A DNA stretch of 64,000 nt from the NCBI GenBank assembly GCA_015488755.1, contig WFNB01000023.1, forward strand, positions 1-64,000, in the 5' to 3' direction. Under the pieces are notes generated by a model. It did not search any database. It worked only from the letters and a program-made list of their open reading frames with translations, and was not told where the DNA came from. This DNA comes from Gammaproteobacteria bacterium (GTDB lineage Bacteria; Pseudomonadota; Gammaproteobacteria; GRL18). Each line of letters begins with the position of its first letter. Positions within the stretch are counted from its first letter, which is position 1. The position numbers were made by a program, and so were the translations under genes. Shown here in pieces: positions 10,855 to 22,113 of the stretch.

Positions 10855-12408
10855 ATGTCTATACAGCAAAATCACTTAGCAATACATGGTATTGAAACAC
10901 TTCGCTCACTGGATAAGCCCTGTTATATTATTCAGGAAAATGATCGATTAGTGATTAATAATGAAGGCTGTGATGAGGTTTCTAAGATTACTGCCTATGT
11001 GCCTCCTATGATGGCTGAACAATTGGGTGATCCCTCATTTAAACAGTTTTATGGCGTTAACTATGCTTATATGACCGGTGCAATGGCCAATGGTATTTCT
11101 TCAGAAGAAATGGTGATTGCTTTAGGACAACACAATATCCTTGCTTCCTTTGGCTCTGGTGGTTTAGATTTAACACGAGTTGAATTGGCCATTAAAAAAA
11201 TACAACAGGCCTTGCCCAATGGTCCTTATGTGTTTAATTTTATTCACAACCCCTCTGAACCTGCTATCGAGCAGGGCACCATTGATTTATATCTTAAGTA
11301 TGGGGTTCATGTTATCGAAGCGGCGGCTTTTTTTAGCCTGACACCCTCACTGGTTTATTATCGTGCCAAGGGTCTGCAAAAAGATGCTCAGGGTAATATC
11401 CGTGTGCATAATAAAATTATTGCTAAAGTCTCTAGAAGGGAAGTTGCCACTGTTTTTATGCAACCCGCACCAGAAGACATTCTTAATAAATTAATCGCTC
11501 AGGGGCTGTTGACTCAGGCTGAAGCACAACTCGCTGCTCAGATACCCATGGCCGATGATGTTACGGTTGAAGCAGATTCAGGCGGTCATACGGATAACCG
11601 CCCACTGATTTCTTTATTACCCTCGGTGATCGCTCTACGTGATGACCTTCAGGCGCAATACCAGTATCCGGTAGAAATTCGTGTCGGTGCCGGTGGTGGT
11701 GTGGGGACGCCAGATGCTGCCTTAGCCTGTTATATGATGGGGGCGGCCTATGTAGTAACGGGTTCGGTGAATCAAAGCTGTGTTGAAGCCGGTGCCTCCG
11801 AACATACGCGTAAATTATTGGCTCAAGCAGGTATGGCTGATGTGGTTATGGCGCCTGCATCTGATATGTTTGAACGGGGTATTAAATTACAAGTATTAAA
11901 AAAAGGTACCTTATTTCCAATGCGGGCACAAAAGTTATATGACCTTTACACAAACTATAATAGTTTGGAGGATATTCCACCTGCTGAGTTAGAAAAACTT
12001 GAAAAGCAAATTTTACAAAATTCAGTTGCGACTATTTGGCAGCAAACCGTTGAGTTTTTCCAAAAGCGTGATCCCTCTATTATTGAAAAAGCACAAAATA
12101 ATCCTAAAAAGAAAATGGCCTTGGTTTTTCGCTGGTATTTAGGTTTGTCTTCACGATGGTCAAATGCGGGTGTTGCAGGACGGGAATTTGATTATCAGAT
12201 ATGGAGTGGCCCAGCAATGGGGGCTTTTAATGACTGGGTTGCTTCGACTTATCTTAATGATTATAAAAAACGCCATGTGGTCGATATTGCTGAGCATCTG
12301 ATGTATGGTGCAGCTTATCAACACCGAATTCAAGTGTTAAAAAGTCAGGGCTTGTATTTGCCTGCTCAATATCAGCGCTATATTCCACAGACATCCTTAG
12401 TGACTTAA
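10855..12408 (+). CDS. pfaD: PUFA synthase PfaD enoyl reductase (FMN-dependent)
   Basis: Directly follows pfaC; PfaD-type motifs such as ADSGGHTDNRPLISLLPSVIALRD, RVGAGGGVGTPDAALACYMMGAAYVVTGSVNQSCVEAG and the C-terminal GPAMGAFNDWV. Confidence 0.93.
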   Translation: MSIQQNHLAIHGIETLRSLDKPCYIIQENDRLVINNEGCDEVSKITAYVPPMMAEQLGDPSFKQFYGVNYAYMTGAMANGISSEEMVIALGQHNILASFGSGGLDLTRVELAIKKIQQALPNGPYVFNFIHNPSEPAIEQGTIDLYLKYGVHVIEAAAFFSLTPSLVYYRAKGLQKDAQGNIRVHNKIIAKVSRREVATVFMQPAPEDILNKLIAQGLLTQAEAQLAAQIPMADDVTVEADSGGHTDNRPLISLLPSVIALRDDLQAQYQYPVEIRVGAGGGVGTPDAALACYMMGAAYVVTGSVNQSCVEAGASEHTRKLLAQAGMADVVMAPASDMFERGIKLQVLKKGTLFPMRAQKLYDLYTNYNSLEDIPPAELEKLEKQILQNSVATIWQQTVEFFQKRDPSIIEKAQNNPKKKMALVFRWYLGLSSRWSNAGVAGREFDYQIWSGPAMGAFNDWVASTYLNDYKKRHVVDIAEHLMYGAAYQHRIQVLKSQGLYLPAQYQRYIPQTSLVT

Positions 12409-12413
12409 CATAA

Positions 12414-12555
12414 GTAGGTACTTAAGCATGTCTGAGGCAGGATAACTCTGTATTTACTACGCAAGACGCCGTAAATCCATCCTTGGAGGCTTTATTGCCA
12501 CATCCATGTGGCAAAAACTTCCTCCGTAAACACAGAGTTATCCTTAAGTACCTAC
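12414..12555. mobile_element. 142-bp MITE-like inverted-repeat element, copy A
   Basis: Ends in GTAGGTACTTAAG...CTTAAGTACCTAC; internal hairpin TTGCCACATCCATGTGGCAA; near-identical 142-bp copies at 29951-30092 and 37929-38070. Confidence 0.85.
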
Positions 12556-12667
12556 GAATGAATAAAAGTAAGTTAATTATCTGCTTTTATCGGTTTTCTC
12601 TAGATAAATAATTTTTATCGACTATTCTTATAGTTAATAACGATGCTAGTGGTGTAGGGGGCAAGTA

Positions 12668-14674
12668 ATGTTGTTAACAGGGTTCAAGTTTGGGCAATCC
12701 ATTAATTCTATTAAGGGGCGTTTGGGGCTTGTTTTGTTCAGTGCTATTGTTGGTATGCTTTTTTTTGCAGTGCTTAGTATCTATAAATTTACCACAGTCA
12801 AACAGACACTTAACTTATTTCAAACAGAGATAAATGCTAAAATTTCACAATTATCTAAGAAAAAAATAGATATTTCGAATAAAAAATCACTTCTTTCCTC
12901 AGAAAAGCAGAAAATTTCCAAAACAAAAATTCGTATCTCAGAGAAAAAGAGAAAGATTTCTGTGCAAAAAGAAGACATGATTGAACGTTCTTTTCAAACG
13001 GGACAAAAATCGGGTATTGTCTATCTTTTAATGGAAGCTATGGCAAAAGGTGAAAAGACTCTCTGGGAATATAGCTCAATCAAACTCTCAGGTGGCGATG
13101 ACTCCAATATAATTCCATTACTTAAAAAACAAAAGGTGGATAGAAATAATCTGATACAGGCATTTTCTTTTTTAGCTCCCCAATCAGATGATGAAAGCAA
13201 GACAAAAGAGGCATTTCTTAATTTTATTAAGTCAGATATTAAGCCACTTTTAAGAGAAGTGATTATTGCCTTAAAACGAAACGATTTTGCTACCTATGAT
13301 CAAGCAAAGCTCAAAATTACACCTACCTATGATAGCCTTTATCGTATTGGCCATAAGCTTATAAAAATAATTAATGCTCAAACCAAGGCCTTTGATACAC
13401 TTCGTGAAGACTTGCGTGCTAAAGAAAATGCCTATACTAAGCAAGAAATAACACTGCAAACACAGGAAAATACACTTAATAAAGAAGAAAATCAGCTTGA
13501 GTCAGTTGAAAAAACACTCAATGCACAACAGGCTGAGGTTGAACAGGAGTCTGCCCAGCGTCTAACTGAATTAGAAAATGCGTTAAATCGCTCTATTGAG
13601 CAAATTAAGGCTATTGGTGCTGTATTGGTGCTTGTTATTTCTTTTGCTGGTTGGTTTATTGCATCTTCAGTGACTAGGCCAGTTAATGAGCTGAGCAAAA
13701 ACATTAATGAAATAGCCCAAGGAAATGGGGATCTTAATAAAGAGTTAAAACTGAGTAAAGTCAGTGAGTTGAGAGAAATTGCTGTAGCTTATAACCAATT
13801 TATTTATAAACTACGCAAAATGCTACAAGATATTGGTGATAATGCTGATCACGTTTCTCAAGCTTCAACGGCTCTTAAACAGGATGCTGAGCAGAGCAAT
13901 AAAATTGTTGGTGAGCAACAATTTGAGACGAATAATGCTGCCATTGCAATGGATGATATTGTTGCTGAATTTAGTAAAATTGCGACAGATATTACTTTAG
14001 CGGCTGATTCATCAGAATCCATTCGTCAAAAAACACAAATAGGAATGAATAAAGTTCAGCAAACGCTGTCCTCAATGAAAAGTGTTGTTTCAGAAGTTGA
14101 TCGTACCTCTGATCTGGTTGACTCACTTGCTAATGGTATTGATGAAATTGCCGGTACCATTATTAATATTAACAATATTGCTTCTCAAACTAACTTGTTA
14201 GCACTCAATGCTGCTATTGAAGCCGCTCGTGCCGGTGAACAGGGGCGTGGGTTTGCGGTAGTAGCGGATGAAGTTCGTAGCCTATCGTTTAATACTCAAC
14301 AAGCAACAGAGCAAATCGATCAGGTCATGCAAAAATTAGTCAATACGACCACTCAAGTGGTTGAGGCAATGAAACGCAGTCGAGCCAGTGTTGATATTGG
14401 GCAAAATAATGCCAATGAAGTCTCGGTAGAACTTAAATCGGTATTAAATGAATTAAATGAGATCACTGAAATTACCACAACAATTTCTCAATCAACGAAT
14501 ACCCAAGCAGAAAATACCCAATCCCTTAATAATAATATTACTCAGATTAATAATGCCACCAATCAAATATCACAATTAAGTCAAAAGACCAATACAGAGT
14601 CTGCATCATTAGCTACTCTAGTTAATAATTTACAAGATTTAATTCACATATTTCAATCTTCAAAATCATCTTAG
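12668..14674 (+). CDS. Methyl-accepting chemotaxis protein with a long coiled-coil sensory region and HAMP
   Basis: N-terminal TM, second TM before HAMP ([24 protein letters not shown]), conserved hairpin tip [36 protein letters not shown]. Confidence 0.93.
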   Translation: MLLTGFKFGQSINSIKGRLGLVLFSAIVGMLFFAVLSIYKFTTVKQTLNLFQTEINAKISQLSKKKIDISNKKSLLSSEKQKISKTKIRISEKKRKISVQKEDMIERSFQTGQKSGIVYLLMEAMAKGEKTLWEYSSIKLSGGDDSNIIPLLKKQKVDRNNLIQAFSFLAPQSDDESKTKEAFLNFIKSDIKPLLREVIIALKRNDFATYDQAKLKITPTYDSLYRIGHKLIKIINAQTKAFDTLREDLRAKENAYTKQEITLQTQENTLNKEENQLESVEKTLNAQQAEVEQESAQRLTELENALNRSIEQIKAIGAVLVLVISFAGWFIASSVTRPVNELSKNINEIAQGNGDLNKELKLSKVSELREIAVAYNQFIYKLRKMLQDIGDNADHVSQASTALKQDAEQSNKIVGEQQFETNNAAIAMDDIVAEFSKIATDITLAADSSESIRQKTQIGMNKVQQTLSSMKSVVSEVDRTSDLVDSLANGIDEIAGTIININNIASQTNLLALNAAIEAARAGEQGRGFAVVADEVRSLSFNTQQATEQIDQVMQKLVNTTTQVVEAMKRSRASVDIGQNNANEVSVELKSVLNELNEITEITTTISQSTNTQAENTQSLNNNITQINNATNQISQLSQKTNTESASLATLVNNLQDLIHIFQSSKSS

Positions 14675-14882
14675 TAATTGATCTTAATAATAGTGTCTTG
14701 TTTTAAATCAAGGTGCTTGTATTATCCTTTGTGAATACCTCGTAAAGAGACGTGTTTTTTGTTATACTACACCCCAATAATTAGCACACATAAATAATAA
14801 AAAACGTGATTCTCTCGTTTTTTTAAGAAAACATCTATCATCTGGAGTCTTTCTAGGATTTCAGAAATTTTCCTTTACAAAT

Positions 14883-14906
14883 ATCGGCATATTGTTATAT
14901 GCCGAT
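14883..14906 (+). terminator. Probable hairpin terminator
   Basis: ATCGGCATAT-TGTT-ATATGCCGAT followed by TTATTTC, between the MCP and SulP genes. Confidence 0.55.
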
Positions 14907-14986
14907 TTATTTCTGGTGCTTATCGATCAGTTATTCGCTTGTTTTTATTATTTTCACTTGTTGTGATAAAACTTTAGGATTTTATA

Positions 14987-16714
14987 ATGAAATTAGAGGC
15001 TTTTTTCCCTTTTCTTGTTTGGTTTAAATTGGTCAATAAAGAAACCATTAAGGCAGATATTATTGCTGGATTGACTGGTGCGGTTATTGTTTTACCTCAA
15101 GGTGTTGCTTTTGCAACGATTGCTGGCTTGCCTCCTGAGTATGGTTTGTATACGGCCATGGTGACCCCTATTATTGCTGCTTTATTCGGTTCTTCGTTGC
15201 ATTTGGTTTCAGGTCCAACAACAGCTATCTCTATTGTTATCTTTTCAGCGGTTAGCCATCATGCTGTCACAGGTACTCCTGAATTTGTCTCACTGGCATT
15301 GACAATGACCTTTTTAGCGGGTGTCTATCAATTTTCTTTTGGTGTCGCTCGTCTTGGTTCTCTGGTAAATTTTGTTTCTCATACTGTGGTGATTGGTTTT
15401 ACAGCAGGTGCGGCTATTTTAATTGCCACCAGTCAGTTAAAGCATATTACCGGTATTGATGTCCCTAAAGGGGAATCCTTTTTACATACATGGATGAGGC
15501 TCATTGCTGGTATTGGTGATATTAATCCCTATTTGTTAGTTATTGCGCTGGCAACATTGCTAACCGCACTATTTGTGAAAAAGTTTCTACCTAAATTGCC
15601 TAATCTATTAATTGGTATGATTGTGGGGAGTGTGTTAGCCCTGCTTTTCAAAGACTACACAACGATTAAATTAGTTGGTGAAATTCCTGCTCAATTACCC
15701 CCTTTATCACACCCAATATTTAATCTTGAAACAATAAAAATGCTGGCGCCAGAAGCCTTTGCTGTGGCTCTTTTAGGTTTGATTGAGGCGGTTTCAATCA
15801 GTCGGGCAGTGGCCACAAAATCCAGCCAGAGAATTGACTCTAATCAGGAATTTATTGGTCAAGGTTTGTCAAATATGTTTGGTAGTTTCTTTTCTAGTTA
15901 TGCCGGTTCTGGTTCCTTTACACGCTCGGGTATCAATTATGATGCGGGTGCAAAAACACCAATGTCTGCTATTTTTGCCGCCTTATCTTTAATGATTATT
16001 GTCCTGCTTATTGCTCCTCTTACTGCTTATTTGCCTATTGCTGCAATGGGTGGTGTTATTTTATTGGTCGCCTATAATTTGGTTGACTTTCATCATATTA
16101 AACATACCCTTTCATTTAGCAAATCAGAATCTAGTATCTTATTAACGACATTTTTTGCCACGCTCTTTTTAGAACTTGAATTTGCTATTTACCTAGGTGT
16201 ATTACTGTCTTTAGTTTTGTTTTTAGCCAAAACATCTACGCCAAGAATACCGACCTTATCATTTGACGGTGAGCCCTCTGATCAGAAAAGAAAGCTGGTT
16301 AATATTAATCAAAAGCCGGTTAAACAATGTCCACAGATAAAAATTATCCGAATTGATATGTCTATTTACTTTGGCTCTGTTAATCATATTCAAAAGCGTA
16401 TTGCTCGTATTGTTGAGAATGAGCAGGTGTATCATATTTTAATTGTGGCATCTGGTATTAACTTTATTGATTTGGCTGGTTCAGAAGCGTTAGTTGCAGA
16501 AAACTCAAGCCTAAAAAAAATAGGTGGCGGGCTCTATTTTGTGGGTATGAAGTCTTCGGTGTATGAGTTCTGTGCACAGTCAGGCTTTATTAAAAATATA
16601 GGCAATACACACTTTTTTGATTCCAAGCCAGAGGCCATAAAATATATCTATAAGCAACTTGATAATGAAATATGCGCAAAATGTAATGCGTTAATTTTTA
16701 AAGAGTGTGGCTAA
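14987..16714 (+). CDS. SulP-family anion transporter with STAS domain
   Basis: ADIIAGLTGAVIVLPQGVAFATIAGLPPEYGLYTAMVTPIIAALFGSSLHLVSGPTTA; C-terminal STAS segment IIRIDMSIYFGSVNHIQKRI...ASGINFIDLAGSEALV. Confidence 0.92.
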   Translation: MKLEAFFPFLVWFKLVNKETIKADIIAGLTGAVIVLPQGVAFATIAGLPPEYGLYTAMVTPIIAALFGSSLHLVSGPTTAISIVIFSAVSHHAVTGTPEFVSLALTMTFLAGVYQFSFGVARLGSLVNFVSHTVVIGFTAGAAILIATSQLKHITGIDVPKGESFLHTWMRLIAGIGDINPYLLVIALATLLTALFVKKFLPKLPNLLIGMIVGSVLALLFKDYTTIKLVGEIPAQLPPLSHPIFNLETIKMLAPEAFAVALLGLIEAVSISRAVATKSSQRIDSNQEFIGQGLSNMFGSFFSSYAGSGSFTRSGINYDAGAKTPMSAIFAALSLMIIVLLIAPLTAYLPIAAMGGVILLVAYNLVDFHHIKHTLSFSKSESSILLTTFFATLFLELEFAIYLGVLLSLVLFLAKTSTPRIPTLSFDGEPSDQKRKLVNINQKPVKQCPQIKIIRIDMSIYFGSVNHIQKRIARIVENEQVYHILIVASGINFIDLAGSEALVAENSSLKKIGGGLYFVGMKSSVYEFCAQSGFIKNIGNTHFFDSKPEAIKYIYKQLDNEICAKCNALIFKECG

Positions 16715-16770
16715 GCTTCTAGTGGTTTTTTTAGCCTGAGTGCAATAATATTTTTATGCTATTATCGTAT

Positions 16771-16796
16771 AAAATGTGCTAGAATGAGCACGTTTT
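16771..16796 (+). terminator. Possible weak terminator after the SulP gene
   Basis: AAAATGTGCT-AGAATG-AGCACGTTTT imperfect stem-loop upstream of gyrA. Confidence 0.35.
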
Positions 16797-16947
16797 AGCG
16801 TTTGCCTTCGGTATACCCTGAGGGTGTAAAGTGACTATAAAAAGCATATAAAACGCCTATTAACTATACTTTAAGAATCTTACTTTAAAGGATCTATCGA
16901 AGTATAAAATAGAAGACTAGAAATTAAATGGAATAGATAAGCACTCA

Positions 16948-19620
16948 ATGTCAGATTTTGCAAAAGAACTCCTCCATATTAATATTGAAGAGGAGATGAA
17001 GCAGTCCTATATGGATTATGCGATGAGCGTAATTGTAGGGCGAGCACTTCCCGATGTCCGTGATGGTTTGAAGCCTGTTCATCGCCGTGTTATTTATGCC
17101 ATGCATGAAGCCGGTATGGACTTTAATAAGCCTTATAAAAAGTCTGCCCGTATTGTCGGTGAGGTTTTAGGTAAATATCATCCACATGGTGATACGGCTG
17201 TTTATGACACCATTGTTCGTATGGCTCAGGATTTTTCTTTGCGCTATATGTTGGTGGACGGTCAGGGTAATTTTGGTTCAGTCGATGGTGATTCACCAGC
17301 AGCCATGCGTTACACCGAAGTACGCATGGCAAAAATCTCTCATGAATTATTAGCCGATATTGACAAAGAAACCGTCAATTTCAACCCTAACTATGATGAA
17401 TCTGAGCATGAACCTGAGGTTCTGCCAACCAAGCTACCTAATTTATTGATCAATGGTTCTTCAGGTATTGCCGTGGGCATGGCAACGAACATTCCTCCGC
17501 ATAATTTAACCGAAGTGGTTAATGCCTGCCTAGCTTTTATTGACCAACCTGACATTAGTATCCCTGAATTAATTAATCTTGTCCCCGGTCCCGACTTTCC
17601 AACCTCTGGTATTATTAATGGCTCTCGTGGCATTCATGAGGCCTATCATACCGGACGTGGGCGTATTCGTGTTCGGGCACGGGTTGAAATTGAAGAAATG
17701 GCTAATAGCCGTGAGCGCATCGTAGTCACTGAATTACCTTATCAGGTAAATAAAGCGCGTTTAATTGAGCGCATTGCTGAATTGGTTAAAGAAAAGAAAA
17801 TCGAAGGTATTTCAGAACTACGTGATGAGTCTGATAAAGACGGCATGCGTATGGTAATTGAAGTCAAGCGTGGCGAATCAACGGATGTTCTGGTTAATAA
17901 TCTATACAAACACACGGCTATGCAGAATGTGTTTGGTATTAATATGGTGGCCTTGGTTGATGGTCAGCCTAAATTATTTAATCTCAAAGAGCTTATTGAA
18001 CACTTTGTCCGCCATCGTAGGGAAGTGGTTAATCGTCGCACAGTTTATCAGTTAAGAAAAGCACGCGAACGCGCTCATATTCTTGAAGGTCAAGCCGTTG
18101 CTCTGGCAAATATTGACCCCCTTATTCAAGTGATTAAAGAATCTGCTAACCCACAAGAAGCAAAAGAAAAACTCATTGCCAGACCTTGGCAGGCTGGTTT
18201 AGTAAACGAATTATTATCTGGTGGCGGTGAACAGTCTCGTCCTGATGGCTTGGCTGTAGAATTTGGTTTGTTCGATGATGGTTATCACTTGTCTCCAGTA
18301 CAAGCTCAAGCAATCCTTGACTTGAAATTACATCGCTTAACAGGCCTTGAAATTGACAAAATTATTTCTGAATATAAAGAAATTATTGACCAAATAAAAT
18401 GGTATTTAACTATTTTAGGCAGTCATGAAGTACTTATGGGTGTTATTCGAGAAGAATTAGAAGCCATTTTAGCGCAATATGGTGATGAACGCCGTACTGA
18501 GATCAGAGAGTCAGAAGATGATCTTTGTATGGAAGATATGATTGCTGAGGAAGATCGAGTTGTCACACTTTCTCATGAAGGTTATGTAAAAACACAGCCG
18601 TTAGCAGATTATGCTGCTCAGCGTCGTGGCGGACGTGGTAAGTCTGCTACCTCTATGAAAGAAGAAGATTTCATAGATAAACTTTTTGTTGCCTCCAGTC
18701 ATGACACCCTTTTGTGTTTTACTAATGCAGGTCAGGTTTATTGGAAAAAAGTGTATGAACTACCCTTAGCCAGCCGAGGTTCAAGAGGGCGTCCTATTAT
18801 TAACCTATTGCCTCTATCTGAAGGTGAACAGGTCAATGCTATCTTACCCATTAAAGAATTTATAGATGGTCAGTTTATTTTACAGGCAACCGCTAATGGT
18901 ACTGTTAAGAAAACACCACTATTAGATTATTCTCGTCCCAGAGCCAATGGTATTCGTGCCATAGAATTACGTGAAGGTGATAAGCTCATTGATGTTCAGC
19001 TTACAGATGGTCAGCAAGATATTATGCTATTTAATAGCGAAGGTAAGGCGACCCGTTTTGAAGAATCCAAAGTACGTACAACAGGGCGGGCATCTACCGG
19101 AGTAAGAGGTATGAAACTCTCTGGTGATCATAAAGTAGTTTCCTTAATTGTTGTACCACCAGAATGTGATGACCGTTTTGTCCTGACAGCCACTAAAAAT
19201 GGTTTTGGTAAACGTACTAAAGTATCTGAATATTCTGTTAAGGGTCGTGGTGGTATGGGCGTTCTCGCTATTAAAACCTCTGAACGTAATGGCTCTATGG
19301 TCGGTGCTTGTCTATTGGATGACACCAGTGAAATTATGCTGATAACGGACGGTGGCATCGTTGTCCGTACTCATTCAACAGAAATTTCTGTGGTCGGCAG
19401 AAATACTCAAGGAGTTCGCCTAATTCGTCTAACAAATGGTGAACAACTGGTACAGATTGAACGGGTTTGTGAAACTGCTGTGGATGATCATAATGAAGAA
19501 CCAACGACTGAGGAGAAAGAGCCATTAGCTGAAGTCCAAGAGTCATCAGATCAAGAAAAACCATCAGCAGGAGAGCAAAAAACACAATCCTCTGAGGACG
19601 ATACATTTAGAGAAGACTAA
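16948..19620 (+). CDS. gyrA: DNA gyrase subunit A
   Basis: [98 protein letters not shown]-type C-terminal blades. Confidence 0.99.
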   Translation: MSDFAKELLHINIEEEMKQSYMDYAMSVIVGRALPDVRDGLKPVHRRVIYAMHEAGMDFNKPYKKSARIVGEVLGKYHPHGDTAVYDTIVRMAQDFSLRYMLVDGQGNFGSVDGDSPAAMRYTEVRMAKISHELLADIDKETVNFNPNYDESEHEPEVLPTKLPNLLINGSSGIAVGMATNIPPHNLTEVVNACLAFIDQPDISIPELINLVPGPDFPTSGIINGSRGIHEAYHTGRGRIRVRARVEIEEMANSRERIVVTELPYQVNKARLIERIAELVKEKKIEGISELRDESDKDGMRMVIEVKRGESTDVLVNNLYKHTAMQNVFGINMVALVDGQPKLFNLKELIEHFVRHRREVVNRRTVYQLRKARERAHILEGQAVALANIDPLIQVIKESANPQEAKEKLIARPWQAGLVNELLSGGGEQSRPDGLAVEFGLFDDGYHLSPVQAQAILDLKLHRLTGLEIDKIISEYKEIIDQIKWYLTILGSHEVLMGVIREELEAILAQYGDERRTEIRESEDDLCMEDMIAEEDRVVTLSHEGYVKTQPLADYAAQRRGGRGKSATSMKEEDFIDKLFVASSHDTLLCFTNAGQVYWKKVYELPLASRGSRGRPIINLLPLSEGEQVNAILPIKEFIDGQFILQATANGTVKKTPLLDYSRPRANGIRAIELREGDKLIDVQLTDGQQDIMLFNSEGKATRFEESKVRTTGRASTGVRGMKLSGDHKVVSLIVVPPECDDRFVLTATKNGFGKRTKVSEYSVKGRGGMGVLAIKTSERNGSMVGACLLDDTSEIMLITDGGIVVRTHSTEISVVGRNTQGVRLIRLTNGEQLVQIERVCETAVDDHNEEPTTEEKEPLAEVQESSDQEKPSAGEQKTQSSEDDTFRED

Positions 19621-19628
19621 TTTTTCTG

Positions 19629-19670
19629 AGCACTTAATTACCTAAAATTTGGCGTATTAAGTGCTTTTTT
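19629..19670 (+). terminator. Rho-independent terminator after gyrA
   Basis: AGCACTTAAT...ATTAAGTGCT followed by TTTTT. Confidence 0.75.
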
Positions 19671-19698
19671 ATTTACAATTTCACAAGGGATATAAATA

Positions 19699-20781
19699 AT
19701 GTCTAGAGTTTTCAATTTTAGCGCAGGTCCAGCAATGTTGCCTGAAGCGGTAATCCAAAAAGCCAGTGATGAAATGCTTAACTGGAATGATGAGGGCATG
19801 TCTGTTATGGAAATGTCTCATCGAGGCAAGGCCTTTATGTCGATTGCCAGCAAAGCCGAAGCTGATTTAAGAACTCTTATGGCTATTCCTGATAATTACA
19901 AAGTGCTTTTTTTACAAGGTGGTGCCAGTCAACAATTTGGTGCTATCCCATTAAATTTACTGGGTGATAAGACCAGTGCAGATTATGTGAATACAGGTAT
20001 GTGGTCTAAAAAGGCCATTGCCGAAGCAAAGCGCTATTGTGATGTCAATGTAGTGGCTAGCTCAGAAGAGTCTGGTTTTACAAGCATCCCAGAATTTTCT
20101 ACTTGGACACTTAATCCCGATGCGGCTTATGTGCATTACACTCCGAATGAAACCATTGGTGGTGTTGAATTTGATTATATCCCAGATACGGGTAGCGTGC
20201 CGTTAATTGCGGATATGTCATCAACTATTTTATCTCGCCCAATTGATGTCTCAAAATTTGCTATGATTTATGCGGGGGCACAAAAAAATGTTGGTCCTGC
20301 GGGCTTAACTTTGGTGATTATTCGTGATGATTTAATTGGTCATGCAGCTGAAAATACACCGGCTATGCTGAACTATAAAACCCATGCGGATAACGGCTCT
20401 ATGTATAATACACCACCTACCTATAGCTGGTATGTGGCTGGTTTAGTCTTTGATTGGGTGCTTGCTAAAGGTGGTCTGGAAGGTATTGGCAAAATAAATA
20501 AAGAAAAGGCTGCAAAGCTTTATGCGGCCATTGATGGCAGTGATTTTTATGCCAATCCAGTGGAAACACGCTATCGTTCTTGGATGAATGTGCCTTTTAC
20601 CTTAAAAAGTGCTGACCTAGATGCGGCTTTTCTTGAACAAGCCGCTGAAAAAGGTTTGGCAACACTAAAAGGACATCGTTCAGTCGGTGGTATGCGTGCC
20701 AGTATCTATAATGCGATGCCAGAAGAGGGTGTTGATACCCTAGTTGCCTTTATGAAAGACTTTGCTGAGGCAAATGCGTAA
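19699..20781 (+). CDS. serC: Phosphoserine aminotransferase
   Basis: VFNFSAGPAMLPEAVIQKA, MSVMEMSHRGKAF, LQGGASQQFGAIPLNLL, YAGAQKNVGPAGLTLVIIRDDL. Confidence 0.98.
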   Translation: MSRVFNFSAGPAMLPEAVIQKASDEMLNWNDEGMSVMEMSHRGKAFMSIASKAEADLRTLMAIPDNYKVLFLQGGASQQFGAIPLNLLGDKTSADYVNTGMWSKKAIAEAKRYCDVNVVASSEESGFTSIPEFSTWTLNPDAAYVHYTPNETIGGVEFDYIPDTGSVPLIADMSSTILSRPIDVSKFAMIYAGAQKNVGPAGLTLVIIRDDLIGHAAENTPAMLNYKTHADNGSMYNTPPTYSWYVAGLVFDWVLAKGGLEGIGKINKEKAAKLYAAIDGSDFYANPVETRYRSWMNVPFTLKSADLDAAFLEQAAEKGLATLKGHRSVGGMRASIYNAMPEEGVDTLVAFMKDFAEANA

Positions 20782-20873
20782 AGCCATTAACCATTTTTTA
20801 TCCTAATATTGCTTGCAAGATAAACGGACTGGTTACTTATCTTGCACCATCATCTATTGCGGACATCAATTAT

Positions 20874-22043
20874 ATGAATAAAATTTTAACCTTGAATAAT
20901 ATCGCTGTTGCAGGTCTTGAAAAATTTCCCAGAGAAAGTTACGAAATTGCTTCTGAAATACAACATCCTGATGGTATTTTACTGCGTTCTTATAAAATGC
21001 ATGATATGGAGATACCTGAGAGCCTAAAAGCCGTGGGTCGTGCAGGTACGGGTGTTAATAATATACCTGTGGATAAAATGAGTGCCAAAGGTATTCCTGT
21101 TTTTAATGCTCCCGGTGCTAATGCCAATGCGGTAAAAGAACTGGTGCTTGCTGGTATGTTAATGTCCGCCCGTCATATTGGTCCTGCTTGGGAATTTGCC
21201 AAAAATCAAGAAGGTAGTGATGAAGAAATTAGTAAAGCGGTAGAAGCGGGTAAGAAAAATTTTGGTGGTTTTGAGTTACCGGGTAAAACCTTGGGTGTGG
21301 TTGGTTTGGGTGCGATTGGTCGTGCAGTGGCCAAAGTAGCTGAAGATCTGGGTATGAATGTCATTGGTTTTGACCCTGGCTTGACCGTTGAAGGGGCATG
21401 GATGATATCATCAAGTGTGGAGCAGGCAGCAAGTTTTGATGCCATGTTGCCAAAAGTTGATTTTTTAACCTTTCATGTGCCTCTTATTGATGTAACACGC
21501 AATATGCTTAATGCTGAGCGTATTAAACTGCTTAAGAAAAATGCCACTATTCTTAACTTTGCTCGTGGTGGTATTATTGATGATGAAGCCATGGCAGAGG
21601 CATTAAATTCTGGTCATATTTATGGCTATGTCAATGATTTTGCTAATAATACACTTAAAGGTGTTCCTAATGTGGTGACCCTGCCTCATTTAGGTGCTTC
21701 TACTCAGGATGCCGAAGATAATTGTGCCATTATTGTGTCTGAAAATGTTCGTGATTATTTAGAAAATGGCAATATTAAATTATCAGTTAATTTTCCTGAA
21801 GTGGCTATGCCAAAGGCGGATGGCTGTCACCGTATTACCGTTGCTAATTCAAATGAGCCTAATATGCTAGGGCAAATATCCTCTATTTTGGCGGATGCTA
21901 ACTTGAATATTTCTGATATGGTTAACAAATCAAAAGGTGATTTGGCTTATACGATCGTTGATGTCAATGAGGGTGTTTCTGATGATGTTGTGAATACTCT
22001 TAGTGCTATTGATGGTGTACGGGCTGTTAGAGTCTTATCTTAA
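20874..22043 (+). CDS. serA: D-3-phosphoglycerate dehydrogenase with C-terminal ACT domain (short form)
   Basis: GRAGTGVNNIPVDKMSAKGIPVFNAPGANANAVKEL, LGVVGLGAIGRAVAKVAEDLGMNVIGFDP, LPHLGASTQDAEDNCA. Confidence 0.95.
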   Translation: MNKILTLNNIAVAGLEKFPRESYEIASEIQHPDGILLRSYKMHDMEIPESLKAVGRAGTGVNNIPVDKMSAKGIPVFNAPGANANAVKELVLAGMLMSARHIGPAWEFAKNQEGSDEEISKAVEAGKKNFGGFELPGKTLGVVGLGAIGRAVAKVAEDLGMNVIGFDPGLTVEGAWMISSSVEQAASFDAMLPKVDFLTFHVPLIDVTRNMLNAERIKLLKKNATILNFARGGIIDDEAMAEALNSGHIYGYVNDFANNTLKGVPNVVTLPHLGASTQDAEDNCAIIVSENVRDYLENGNIKLSVNFPEVAMPKADGCHRITVANSNEPNMLGQISSILADANLNISDMVNKSKGDLAYTIVDVNEGVSDDVVNTLSAIDGVRAVRVLS

Positions 22044-22113
22044 CTAAAAAGTGCATAAGCTAAAGACTGCATAGCTAAGCAACAGAATCTAACAGGATTT
22101 TATTTATAGGAAT

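Noticed and set aside
12414-12555. 142-bp repeats as part of a CRISPR array
   Set aside because: Only three widely separated copies, no spacers, no cas genes; inverted-repeat structure fits a MITE-like element.
17188-17220. Gyr[10 protein letters not shown]: Thr at the E. coli Ser83 position as a quinolone-resistance mutation
   Set aside because: Thr at this position is a natural wild-type residue in many bacteria, and the Asp87 equivalent is retained.
17123-17332. Small antisense ORFs within gyrA and other long genes (e.g. 1281-1592, 5192-5530, 19334-19606, 45052-45432)
   Set aside because: Shadow ORFs opposite strongly conserved coding sequence; no independent evidence.
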